Part shown: piece by piece, positions 1-7,460 of the stretch | Position numbering within the stretch: position 1 is the stretch's first letter | Layout: each line of letters begins with the position of its first letter | Assembly: GCA_039973685.1 (NCBI GenBank) | Contig: JBDWKL010000028.1 | Span: forward strand, 1-64,000 | Direction: 5' to 3' | DNA from: Hyphomicrobiales bacterium | GTDB taxonomy: Bacteria; Pseudomonadota; Alphaproteobacteria; Rhizobiales; JACESI01 | DNA: 64,000 nucleotides | Position numbers and translations under genes: made by a program | The notes under the pieces: generated by a model | What the model saw: only the letters and a program-made list of their open reading frames with translations | Databases searched by the model: none | Told to the model about the DNA's origin: nothing

Positions 1-2
1 GG

Positions 3-965
3 ATCCCGGACGAGCGCCGTTACTCTTCAAAATGGTTCTACCAGTGTATTCAGTCACGCTACGGTTTTAACCCACATCACCTGCAACTAGCAGATGGCTG
101 TGAGTTCTTTATCGGGCAAGGCTGTAAGGTAGGCCTCGGTGGTCACTTGATGGGTCAAAAAGTGACTGACCAAGTGGCAGAGATGCGTTCACTACCAGCT
201 GGTATTGACCAACGCTCACCTGCTCGCCACCCAGATTGGTTGGGTCCAGATGATCTGGCACTCAAAATTCAGGAAATCCGTGAAGCAACAGATTGGCAAA
301 TTCCAATTCAGTTGAAGCTCGGCGCAGCGCGGGTTTACGACGATGTTCGTATGGCTGCAAAATGTGACCCTGATTCAATCTACATTGATGGCATGGAAGG
401 CGGCACGGGTGCTGGCCCACACTTGGCAACGGAAGAAACCGGTGTTCCAGGTATGGCCGCGATCCGTCAGGCCCGTCGTGCGATCGACGATATTGGTAAG
501 CGTGGCGAGATCACTCTCGTTTATGCTGGCGGTATCCGTAACGGTGGTGATGTTGCAAAAGCGATTGCCCTTGGTGCAGACGCCATTGCGATTGGTCACT
601 CAGCCATGATGGCGCTAAACTGTAACAAGGACATTCCTGAAGCAGATTATCCGTCAGAAATGGGCGTCCGTCCTGGTCAGTGTTACCACTGCCACACAGG
701 CCGTTGTCCAGTAGGTGTTGCGACACAGGATCCAGAGCTTCGTAAGCGTTTGGACCCAGATGAAGCAGCAGAGCGCGTCTATAACTTCCTTCACACATTG
801 ACGATGGAAGCACAGATGATGGCGCGTGCCTGTGGCAAGACCAATATCCATTCACTGGAGCCAGAAGATCTAGGAGCGCTTACAATGGAAGCCTCTGCAA
901 TCGCTCAGGTTCCTCTCGCTGGTACTGAATACACCGTTGGTGTTGACGACTACCACCACATTTAA
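3..965 (+). CDS. glxD: FMN-binding glutamate synthase-like subunit (GlxD/MgsC type), 5'-truncated
   Basis: The reading frame is open from base 3, so the start lies outside the window. The visible 320 codons match the C-terminal FMN domain of glutamate synthase large subunits. A phosphate-binding stretch (YAGGIRNGGDVAKAIALGAD) is followed by a Cys-rich segment (CYHCHTGRCPVGVATQD) where this family holds its Fe-S cluster. Stand-alone proteins of this type are GlxD, or MgsC of N-methylglutamate synthase, which makes N-methylglutamate from methylamine and glutamate. The partner subunits and the gamma-glutamylmethylamide synthetase would be expected upstream, outside the window. The nearby folD, amt and soxBDAG genes favour a methylated-amine role, but ordinary glutamate-synthase-like activity cannot be excluded. 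Confidence 0.85.
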   Translation: MPDERRYSSKWFYQCIQSRYGFNPHHLQLADGCEFFIGQGCKVGLGGHLMGQKVTDQVAEMRSLPAGIDQRSPARHPDWLGPDDLALKIQEIREATDWQIPIQLKLGAARVYDDVRMAAKCDPDSIYIDGMEGGTGAGPHLATEETGVPGMAAIRQARRAIDDIGKRGEITLVYAGGIRNGGDVAKAIALGADAIAIGHSAMMALNCNKDIPEADYPSEMGVRPGQCYHCHTGRCPVGVATQDPELRKRLDPDEAAERVYNFLHTLTMEAQMMARACGKTNIHSLEPEDLGALTMEASAIAQVPLAGTEYTVGVDDYHHI

Positions 966-1024
966 GCCCCGCTCGCTCAGCCGGACATCGTTCGGCTGTG
1001 GCGACAGGCACAAGGAGAGAATAA

Positions 1025-1435
1025 ATGGCTGGAACAAGCTATAAAGGCGCTGAAATTGAAGACGTCGATCACTTCCTCAAAGGTGGTGGTATCGACAGCG
1101 AGCGCGAACAAATCATCGGTCAGCACATTGGTTACCGTTATGACGTGAACCTATTGCCAGACTATGATCGTCTGACCCCTTTCTTGAAGGGTTATATCGA
1201 ATTCATGGGCTGGGAAGACCTCAACTGGCTTGAGGATGTTCACATGGGTTATGATGACGGTAAAGCAGCCGTTTTTGATCGTAACATCAACGGTTGGGTC
1301 GCAATTCCAGAAAGCATGGATTTGGCAGATAACCAGCAAGACCGTGACATGATTGCTCGTGAGCTTTTGATCAAGTTTCAAATGTCACCAGATCATCCAA
1401 TGGTGCAGTTGAACAAAGCTTATAAAAAGTTCTAA
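1025..1435 (+). CDS. Conserved-looking protein of unknown function next to glxD
   Basis: A 136-residue soluble protein that I do not recognise. It starts 59 bp after glxD with a strong ribosome-binding site (AAGGAGAG, 6 bases before ATG), so it is probably co-transcribed with glxD. It has no signal peptide or membrane segment and is rich in Asp, Glu, Tyr and Trp. It contains no cysteine and no obvious cofactor motif. An intrinsic terminator follows directly, which makes it the last gene of the glx/mgs transcript. The position suggests an accessory role in N-methylglutamate or glutamate metabolism, but this is inference from context only. Confidence 0.75.
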   Translation: MAGTSYKGAEIEDVDHFLKGGGIDSEREQIIGQHIGYRYDVNLLPDYDRLTPFLKGYIEFMGWEDLNWLEDVHMGYDDGKAAVFDRNINGWVAIPESMDLADNQQDRDMIARELLIKFQMSPDHPMVQLNKAYKKF

Positions 1436-1458
1436 TGCACTGCATTTAACGAGAATGA

Positions 1459-1493
1459 GAAAGCCCGCTGTTGATACGGCGGGCTTTTCTTTT
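1459..1493 (+). terminator. Intrinsic terminator ending the glxD transcript
   Basis: Arms AAGCCCGC (1461-1468) and GCGGGCTT (1479-1486) flank a short loop and are followed by TTCTTTT. The hairpin lies 25 bp after the stop of the 136-aa gene. Confidence 0.8.
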
Positions 1494-1667
1494 GGCAATG
1501 CGATGATGAGGTCATATCCAGCGTTATGATAAGCCCATGCAAGCAGGAGCGAAAGGTGCTGATCACGCTTGACATATTTGCGCCAGCACGTGACGAGTAT
1601 CGAAGAGCGGGCAGTGGTTTTGGTGGTTAGTAGCCGCTGTAAATAGATAGTAATTAGGAACTAAAAA

Positions 1668-2546
1668 TTGAACGATCATCGCATCATTGATGGCCGCGCT
1701 GTTCAGCAGAAATTGCTGGGCGAGATCGCAGGGCTTGTCGAAACACTGACACAGGAAAAACCAATTGGACGTCTTGTCTCTGTTAGCATCGGGGATGTCG
1801 CGGAGGTCGACGTTTACATCCGCAATCAAGAACGCGCTGCGGCGAAAGTCGGCATTCCTTTTGAACGTCTTGCATGGCCTGAGGCGATAACGCAGGCGGA
1901 AGCAAAAGCGCAATTGGTTGCGATGAACGACGACCCGACAGTGCTCGGCGTCATCTTGCAGCGGCCTGTGCCAGACAGCATCAATCTGCGTACCTTACAA
2001 TCAGCCATCCACCCGCTGAAAGACATTGAGGGCATGAACCCCGCATCCATTGGCAATATCGTTTATAACGATGTCACCATGGCGCCGTGTACGGCTGCTG
2101 CAGCCGTTGAACTTATCCGAGAAACTGGTCTCGATATGAAGGGCTTGGAAATTGTTATGGTGGGGCATTCTGAGATCGTCGGTAAACCTGCGGCCATGAT
2201 GTTAATGGCGGAAGGCGCGACGGTCACTGTTTGTCACCACATGACGCGATCTGTTGCCATGCATTCGCGACGTGCGGATGTTGTGGTTGTGGCTGTCGGA
2301 AAGGCGCATTTGATCGGGGCAGATATGATAAAACCGGGTGCTGCCGTTATTGATATCGGGATCAATCAAATCACAGATGACAACGGGAAGTCGCGCATTG
2401 TTGGCGATGTTGATACCGATGCGGTCAAAGAGGTCGCAAGCTGGATCACGCCTGTTCCGGGCGGCGTTGGCCCCGTTACTGTCGCGATCTTAATGCGCAA
2501 TGCCGCGCGTTCATGGGAGCGGCAGCTTGATATGGGGTGGGTTTAG
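1668..2546 (+). CDS. folD: FolD-like methylenetetrahydrofolate dehydrogenase/cyclohydrolase with altered catalytic residues
   Basis: A 292-aa FolD-family protein that would interconvert 5,10-methylene-THF and 10-formyl-THF. It shows the family N-terminus (IIDGRAV), the signature GHSEIVGKPAA and the C-terminal ITPVPGGVGPVTVA. The start is TTG with AGGA 8 bases upstream; no in-frame ATG would keep the conserved N-terminus. Tyr50 and Gln98 are kept, but the catalytic Lys expected four residues after the Tyr is Gln54, and the Asp of the KDVDG motif is Glu121 (KDIEG). In the bifunctional human enzyme the equivalent Lys is central to cyclohydrolase activity, so this copy may be mainly a dehydrogenase. 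Its setting among glxD and soxBDAG suggests a paralogue used for demethylation-derived C1 units. Confidence 0.85.
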   Translation: MNDHRIIDGRAVQQKLLGEIAGLVETLTQEKPIGRLVSVSIGDVAEVDVYIRNQERAAAKVGIPFERLAWPEAITQAEAKAQLVAMNDDPTVLGVILQRPVPDSINLRTLQSAIHPLKDIEGMNPASIGNIVYNDVTMAPCTAAAAVELIRETGLDMKGLEIVMVGHSEIVGKPAAMMLMAEGATVTVCHHMTRSVAMHSRRADVVVVAVGKAHLIGADMIKPGAAVIDIGINQITDDNGKSRIVGDVDTDAVKEVASWITPVPGGVGPVTVAILMRNAARSWERQLDMGWV

Positions 2547-2587
2547 CGTCTAGCATCCCATGCGTAAAAGTTGTGAGGGAGGTCGCT

Positions 2588-2737
2588 ATGCAGAGGCAAA
2601 ATCTGATTGATCTGGAACCGAGCGACATGCCGCTCTTCCAGGGCTGCTATTCACTCCACCGTATTGCCTCGCTTTATAGCAAGCGCCTGCTTCACCATGA
2701 ACGGGCGGGCATGCGTCGCGATGCTTATATAGATTGA
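2588..2737 (+). CDS. Small hypothetical protein between folD and P450
   Basis: A possible 49-aa protein starting at an ATG with a good ribosome-binding site (GGGAGG, about 5 bases upstream). Its stop overlaps the region where the P450 gene begins, as expected for translational coupling. The sequence is basic with several Tyr, His and Arg residues, and has no signal peptide, membrane segment or recognisable motif. It could be a real small gene or a translated leader for the P450. Only the RBS and the tight spacing support it. Confidence 0.35.
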   Translation: MQRQNLIDLEPSDMPLFQGCYSLHRIASLYSKRLLHHERAGMRRDAYID

Positions 2738-2745
2738 TTGTGTCA

Positions 2746-3936
2746 ATGCAGCAGGCTCAACCTCTTCCATTCCTGAACCTCAAAGACCCCAATTTTTCCA
2801 CAAAAGGGCAAGAGGCAAAGGATGCGCGGGCTGAGAACTGGTGTGCGGAAACACCGTTCGGTTTGGCTGTGCTGCGCTACCGCGAAGTAGGCCTTTTATT
2901 GCGAGACAAAAGACTGCGACAGGGCAGTTATGCGTGGCCGGACAAGAATAACCTAAAGGGCAGTTTCGCAGAATTTTGGAAGCGCTCGGTGATTTCCCGC
3001 GAAGGCAAAGATCACCGAATATTGCGTGACCTTGCCATTCCTTCGTTATCAGAGGAATTTGTTGATAGTTTAATTCCGCAATTTGATGTGGCGGCTGAGA
3101 CGCTTGCCAATGCTTTGCGTGGGCGTTCGTCATGCGAGTTTATGGAAGATTTTTCCATTCCCTTTGCAGGGCAAGCGATCTGTATCTTACTGGGGTTGCC
3201 GCTTGATCAGTGGTCGCAGATTTCACACGACGCATCAGACCTTGGTCTTGCAATGGGCATCAACGGCCTTGACCATCAAGAGACATTCAACGCGGCTTGT
3301 GATCGGCTGACGACATTGTCGCATGAATTGATTGCACGGGCGAGGGTAGGCGATGATCAAGCGAGTTATATTGCTCGTCTTGTGAGACGCTACGAAGAGA
3401 TGAGCCTTGAGGATGAGCAAGCGCTCGTCGACCTCATTCTGATTTCCATCTTCGGCGGTGTTGATACAACGCGCTCCCAACTTGGTTTTGCAATGAGCTT
3501 ATTCGCTGAACATAAGGACCAATGGCAGGCGCTTTGTGCTGATCCAAATTTGTGCCCGCAAGCAATCGAAGAAATCATCCGCGCTTGGCCAACCACCACA
3601 TGGGCGACCAGAGAAGCGGTTGAAGATTTCAGTTTTCAAAATGTTGAAATCAAAGCGGGGACCACGCTTCACATGCTGGTTCATTCTTCCGCAAGAGACC
3701 CGCAAATTTGCGAGGAACCATCGTTCAATATTCTAGCCCCGCGCAAACGTCATTTCGGCTTTGGCGGTGGGGCGCATCATTGTATTGGCCATTATGTCGC
3801 CCGCACGGATATGGCAAGCGCGTTGCGGGCTTTGGGGCGTGTGTTGCAGGACTTCGATGTGGAGGGTGCGCAGTATCTCCCAGATAGCGGCAACACTAGC
3901 CCCATAAGCTTGCCCCTTAGCTACAGCGTTAGATAG
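2746..3936 (+). CDS. Soluble bacterial cytochrome P450
   Basis: A 396-aa P450 of normal bacterial class length. The haem-binding loop is FGFGGGAHHCIGH, with the thiolate ligand at about Cys346. The I-helix oxygen-activation motif is GGVDTT and the K-helix ExxR is EEIIR. There is no membrane anchor, so it should be cytosolic and need a ferredoxin and reductase, which are not adjacent. The ATG at 2746 is preferred, although in-frame TTG (2734) and GTG (2740) codons overlap the stop of the small upstream frame. It follows folD on the same strand and ends 2 bp from a convergent gene. Substrate unknown; an N- or O-demethylation feeding C1 units to FolD is a context-based guess. Confidence 0.88.
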   Translation: MQQAQPLPFLNLKDPNFSTKGQEAKDARAENWCAETPFGLAVLRYREVGLLLRDKRLRQGSYAWPDKNNLKGSFAEFWKRSVISREGKDHRILRDLAIPSLSEEFVDSLIPQFDVAAETLANALRGRSSCEFMEDFSIPFAGQAICILLGLPLDQWSQISHDASDLGLAMGINGLDHQETFNAACDRLTTLSHELIARARVGDDQASYIARLVRRYEEMSLEDEQALVDLILISIFGGVDTTRSQLGFAMSLFAEHKDQWQALCADPNLCPQAIEEIIRAWPTTTWATREAVEDFSFQNVEIKAGTTLHMLVHSSARDPQICEEPSFNILAPRKRHFGFGGGAHHCIGHYVARTDMASALRALGRVLQDFDVEGAQYLPDSGNTSPISLPLSYSVR

Positions 3937-3938
3937 CC

Positions 3939-4511
3939 TTACTTTTTCAGCATCGTTACTGCTTCGTCCCAATCTGGTTGGAAGCCAACGATCACGATGT
4001 CATCGCCAATATTGGGATTGAAGACGCGGTTATGCCAAAGGGTGGCGCTGTGGGCGGCTTCTTCCTCTTTCAAGATGCGAACGTGGCAAGGGATTTTGTA
4101 ACTCTGGGTGAATTGCTGGAAAGATAATAGACACTTTCCTTCGACTAAGAGCTGCTCAACCAGTGCTGAATTCTTGGCAAAGAGTGCGGTCAGTTCATCT
4201 GAAAACTCAATCGCCCGTTGGTAGTGTGTTGCCTGCAAATAGGTGAGTGCCTTTTTGTAAACGTCTTGCGGATCGTTATGCTTTTGCACCTGAAACTTTA
4301 GAAAATCTGTGCTTTCTTCTGGGTTCTCTTTCACCATCAAAACGATGACGCCAGCGGATAATTGCGTTCCTTCGCCATCATAAAGGGCTGGGCGCATGCC
4401 TTGGCTAGGGCGGCCACCATCTTCGCGTAAAGCAATCTGACGGATGCGGCATTGCCACGTTAAAAAGTGGTGGGAATAGTCGTGTGGTTGCAAGGTTTTC
4501 TCACTTAGCAT
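3939..4511 (-). CDS. Hypothetical protein, about 190 aa
   Basis: A 190-residue soluble protein that I do not assign to a family. It has no signal peptide or membrane segment. The middle part (about residues 85-140) reads as amphipathic helices and the C-terminus as a mixed alpha/beta segment with a hydrophobic strand (DDIVIVGF). It is convergent with the P450 gene, 2 bp apart. The next gene upstream on the same strand is the 51-aa amt-linked gene, but a strong terminator at 4542-4567 lies between them, so it should have its own promoter. Length and codon use look like a genuine gene. Confidence 0.7.
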   Translation of the reverse strand: MLSEKTLQPHDYSHHFLTWQCRIRQIALREDGGRPSQGMRPALYDGEGTQLSAGVIVLMVKENPEESTDFLKFQVQKHNDPQDVYKKALTYLQATHYQRAIEFSDELTALFAKNSALVEQLLVEGKCLLSFQQFTQSYKIPCHVRILKEEEAAHSATLWHNRVFNPNIGDDIVIVGFQPDWDEAVTMLKK

Positions 4512-4541
4512 GATGATGTTATTTCTTAGATTTTAGTGCGG

Positions 4542-4567
4542 AAAAAAGGGCCGCCAAGTGGCGACCC
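4542..4567 (-). terminator. Intrinsic terminator of the amt operon
   Basis: On the minus strand GGGTCGCC and GGCGGCCC pair around the loop ACTT (one G-T wobble) and are followed by TTTTTT. It lies 27 bp after the stop of the small membrane gene and ends the amt transcript. Confidence 0.85.
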
Positions 4568-4593
4568 CTGATTTTGTTCGCTTTGTTAAGCGA

Positions 4594-4749
4594 TTAGTCT
4601 TTGTTGACCTTGGATTCGTGTGAGTGGCCAACCATAAGTGCGACAACGCACAGGATGACTGCGATAGCGAGCCAGATCCCTTCAGACCCAGCACCCACAT
4701 AATAAGCCGCGTCTGTTACCGCGTCCCAAGTTTCAAAAGATGCACCCAT
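4594..4749 (-). CDS. 51-aa single-pass membrane protein downstream of amt
   Basis: A small gene with start ATG at 4749 and stop at 4594. The ribosome-binding site AAAGGAA lies about 7 bases before the start. The product opens with a short acidic and aromatic segment (MGASFETWDAVTDAAYYVGA), has one hydrophobic helix (about residues 25-42, IWLAIAVILCVVALMVG) and ends in a polar tail with HSHESKVNKD. It starts 72 bp after amt, and the terminator at 4542-4567 closes both, so the two genes should share a transcript. I know no named family for it. A role as a subunit or modulator of the ammonium transporter is inference from position and membrane topology. Confidence 0.7.
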   Translation of the reverse strand: MGASFETWDAVTDAAYYVGAGSEGIWLAIAVILCVVALMVGHSHESKVNKD

Positions 4750-4821
4750 TGGTGTTTCCTTTCATGGTTTTCGTTAATTGAAGACCGGTAGGGCGTGAAG
4801 GTCACGCCTTACCGTGGCTGA

Positions 4822-6177
4822 TTACTCAGCAGGGTAAGCCACTGCTGGCACTTCAGAGATATCCAGACCGTCACGTTCCACTTTCTCAGAAACGCGCAAG
4901 ATGCCCATTGCATTGAAGAGTGAAGCGAAAACAAGACCCGGAACGAAGCCGATAAGCGCCATCACGATTGTACCAATCAACTGACCGAAGAAGCTGATTT
5001 GTGCTGCTCCCTCAGCTGCTGTTGATGGGATGCCAGAAGCGAAGATACCAACGCCAAGCACACCAACTGCACCAAGGACACCGTGAACCGTTACAGCACC
5101 AACTGCATCATCAATACCCATCTTCTCGATGAATTTTGCTGAAGCAGGCATGATGAAGGCACAAGCAACAAAGGCGATCGCAAATGTCATTGATGGCAGA
5201 TAAACGTCAAGACCAGCAGCTGTTGCGATAATGCCGCCAAGACCAGCAGACATCATCCAGAACGGATCACGTGTTGTCATCCATGCACCGATGATACCGC
5301 CACCGATTGCCATCAACAAGTTGAAGGTCAATGCAGAAAGCGTCATTGGTGTGCCGTAGATGTTTGTGAACTCTGTAGCAGACCAAGACCATGCTTCACC
5401 TGGGTAGATCAAACAAGCCATAAGGAAGCCCCAGAAACCCACGATAATCATCATCAAACCGATCATTGCCATTGGCATATTGTGACCTGTAATTTGGTTT
5501 GCTGAGCCGTCTGCATTGAATTTACCGATCCGTGCGCCGAGTGGGATAAGAACCCCGAGAGCGAAGAAACCAGAAATCATGTGAACAACACCAGAAGCAC
5601 CAAAGTCGTGGTAACCCCATTTTTGAACAAGCCAGCCATCTGCATGCCAACCCCATGCCGCAGCAACAACCCAAGCAAAAGAGCCGAGGATGATGGCAAG
5701 CACAACGAATGGTACGAGGCGGATACGTTCAATAACAGAACCCGACATAATGGAGGCGGTAGCACACGCAAACAACGTAAAGGCACCGACAAACACACCA
5801 GAAGCATTGTCACCCAAATGCGGGCCCATCACTTCTGTTGCAGGATTTGCAACGGCTGCTGCATAAGCCAAACCACTGATTTCATTTGGCCCGACACCAA
5901 AGTTTAGACCAGTTGGGAAAGCCCAATATACCCACCAGCCGAAAAAGTAGAATGTTGGCAGCATGAATGCGAAGGCCAAAATATTTTTAATTCCGGATGC
6001 TAGAACGTTCTTGGCGCGCGATGCGCCCATCTCATATCCCAAAAATCCGACGTGGATTAGGATCATAAGCGGTATCGTAAGATAATAATACGTCTCTGCC
6101 GCGACCGTATTTCCAGTCGCATTTGCGGCTTTCAAAGCTGCGACCTCCGCCATTAATTTGGCAACTTCCTCTTCCAT
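4822..6177 (-). CDS. amt: Ammonium transporter (Amt/MEP/Rh family) with N-terminal coiled coil
   Basis: A 451-aa inner-membrane ammonium channel. The twin pore histidines are His199 (SGVVHMISG) and His365 (AVTVHGVLG). The conserved Asp191 before the first His is present, and about eleven hydrophobic segments can be counted. The ATG at 6177 is chosen because GAGGGGG lies 8 bases upstream; an in-frame ATG at 6228 would add 17 residues but lacks a site. Residues 1-20 (MEEEVAKLMAEVAALKAANA) form a heptad-like acidic helix in place of the cleavable signal seen in E. coli AmtB. No glnK lies beside it; instead a 51-aa membrane protein follows. Near glxD and sox genes it may import ammonium or methylammonium. 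Confidence 0.95.
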   Translation of the reverse strand: MEEEVAKLMAEVAALKAANATGNTVAAETYYYLTIPLMILIHVGFLGYEMGASRAKNVLASGIKNILAFAFMLPTFYFFGWWVYWAFPTGLNFGVGPNEISGLAYAAAVANPATEVMGPHLGDNASGVFVGAFTLFACATASIMSGSVIERIRLVPFVVLAIILGSFAWVVAAAWGWHADGWLVQKWGYHDFGASGVVHMISGFFALGVLIPLGARIGKFNADGSANQITGHNMPMAMIGLMMIIVGFWGFLMACLIYPGEAWSWSATEFTNIYGTPMTLSALTFNLLMAIGGGIIGAWMTTRDPFWMMSAGLGGIIATAAGLDVYLPSMTFAIAFVACAFIMPASAKFIEKMGIDDAVGAVTVHGVLGAVGVLGVGIFASGIPSTAAEGAAQISFFGQLIGTIVMALIGFVPGLVFASLFNAMGILRVSEKVERDGLDISEVPAVAYPAE

Positions 6178-6235
6178 TAAATAGTCCCCCTCGATTGGTT
6201 TATTATCTGCGGCTAAATTAACAGCCAAAAATCGA

Positions 6236-6273
6236 GCATACCAAAATGGTCAACATTGGTATGCAATTGGTAT
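6236..6273. promoter_or_regulatory. Inverted plus direct TTGGTAT repeats upstream of amt
   Basis: GCATACCAA (6236-6244) and TTGGTATGC (6256-6264) form a perfect 9-bp inverted repeat with an 11-bp spacer. A third copy, TTGGTAT, follows at 6267-6273. The cluster sits 59-96 bp upstream of the amt start. It looks like an operator; no sigma-54 consensus was seen here. Confidence 0.5.
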
Positions 6274-6327
6274 TTAACCATTCATTAATAAATAAGTATA
6301 GCCCCAAATTTCCCGACTGAATTTCTC

Positions 6328-7293
6328 TTAAAAACTCGGCTGTTGGGGGCCTTTTTTTCGGTGCTGTAGCGGGGTTTCGTCGTATTTTCGGTAAAAGAAT
6401 TTTGCTAGATGCGAGGCAGATTGAAATCCGCAACTTACCGCAACCTCTGCAACCGATAGGGCGGTCTGCTTCAACAAACTACTGGCCCGCGCAAGCCTGA
6501 GGTCGCGATAAAAATGAGAGGGTGAGGCCCCAAGGTGGGTCCTAAACAATCGGTCTAATTGGCGGTGAGAAATGTTAAGCTCACTGGCAATTTTTGCGAC
6601 GGGTAATGGCACTTCTAAGGCTGTTTCCATTTTGAAAAGAGCATTAGAGACAGTCTCGTTGCGTGTGGCAAAACGAAAGGCGCGGGTTAGGTGTTGGGTT
6701 TGGTCGTCACCGCGTATCACATCATGGAAATAATTGTCCGCCACACGGCCTGCAATGGCTGTTCCCAGCGATGACGCTACGAAATTCAGCATTAAATCCA
6801 GACTGGCCGTTCCACCCGCACATGAAAATCGAAAGGCGTCGATCTCCATAATAGACGTGCGAACATCTAGGCTGGGATAAAGTTCACGATAAGCATTTTG
6901 GCATTTCCAATGAATTGTGGAGCGGCATTGGTTGAATAAACCTGCTTTGGCAACAAGGTAAGCCCCATCAGATAGCGACCCAATGCGACATTTTTCTCGC
7001 GCGCAATCACGAAGCCATTTTTCAACTTTGGGGTTAGAGAATAAATGCGTTCGTTCACCGCCGCACACCGCAATGACATCTGATTTAGCCGTGGGTGAAA
7101 TTCTTTCAACGGGCAACTCAATACCACTGGAGGATGCAACCATCCCGTTTTCTTCGCCAACTAAGGTCCATTCAAAATGGGTCTGATCAACCTCAACATT
7201 AGCCGCGCGCAGCACATCTATCGCGCTGGATAGGGCGACGAGGGAAAAGCCTGGCACCAAAAAAAAGGCAAATGTATTAGCGTGCTGCTTCAT
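6328..7293 (-). CDS. GlxA-family transcriptional regulator (DJ-1/PfpI domain plus AraC HTH)
   Basis: A 321-aa regulator. Residues about 5-190 form a DJ-1/PfpI-like domain (FFLVPGFSLVALSSAIDVLR, then DVIAVCGG and SLSDGAYLVAKAGL). The C-terminal roughly 100 residues are an AraC HTH pair (VAKIASELNISHRQLDRLF, VAEVAVSCGFQSASHLAKFF). This architecture includes GbdR, which controls glycine betaine, dimethylglycine and sarcosine catabolism, and GlxA. The ATG at 7293 is preferred over an in-frame TTG at 7311. The gene is divergent from soxBDAG, with direct repeats in the shared promoter, so activating sox in response to a methylated amine is a well-founded inference. Confidence 0.88.
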   Translation of the reverse strand: MKQHANTFAFFLVPGFSLVALSSAIDVLRAANVEVDQTHFEWTLVGEENGMVASSSGIELPVERISPTAKSDVIAVCGGERTHLFSNPKVEKWLRDCAREKCRIGSLSDGAYLVAKAGLFNQCRSTIHWKCQNAYRELYPSLDVRTSIMEIDAFRFSCAGGTASLDLMLNFVASSLGTAIAGRVADNYFHDVIRGDDQTQHLTRAFRFATRNETVSNALFKMETALEVPLPVAKIASELNISHRQLDRLFRTHLGASPSHFYRDLRLARASSLLKQTALSVAEVAVSCGFQSASHLAKFFYRKYDETPLQHRKKGPQQPSF

Positions 7294-7324
7294 GCAACCA
7301 TTATGAACCAATTCAATTGTGCAT

Positions 7325-7364
7325 GTCCAATTTATATTCTTATTTGTCCGATTTGTTGTTCGGA
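7325..7364. promoter_or_regulatory. Candidate operator between the regulator and soxB
   Basis: GTCCAATTT (7325-7333) and GTCCGATTT (7346-7354) are direct repeats offset by 21 bp, two helical turns, as AraC-type dimers often use. The second overlaps an inverted repeat TCCGA (7347-7351) / TCGGA (7360-7364). The cluster is centred about 115 bp before the soxB start. Confidence 0.45.
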
Positions 7365-7460
7365 ATTTATGTTATTGAGCAGAAGCTGGCGCTTAATTGA
7401 TTGCACTATCTTTAAATGACGGGTCTACTGCCTATCCGTCAGCAAGAAAGGCCAAGCCAC

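Noticed and set aside
511-855. Open frame on the minus strand inside glxD
   Set aside because: It lies opposite a well-conserved FMN domain, has no RBS and reads as a shadow frame.
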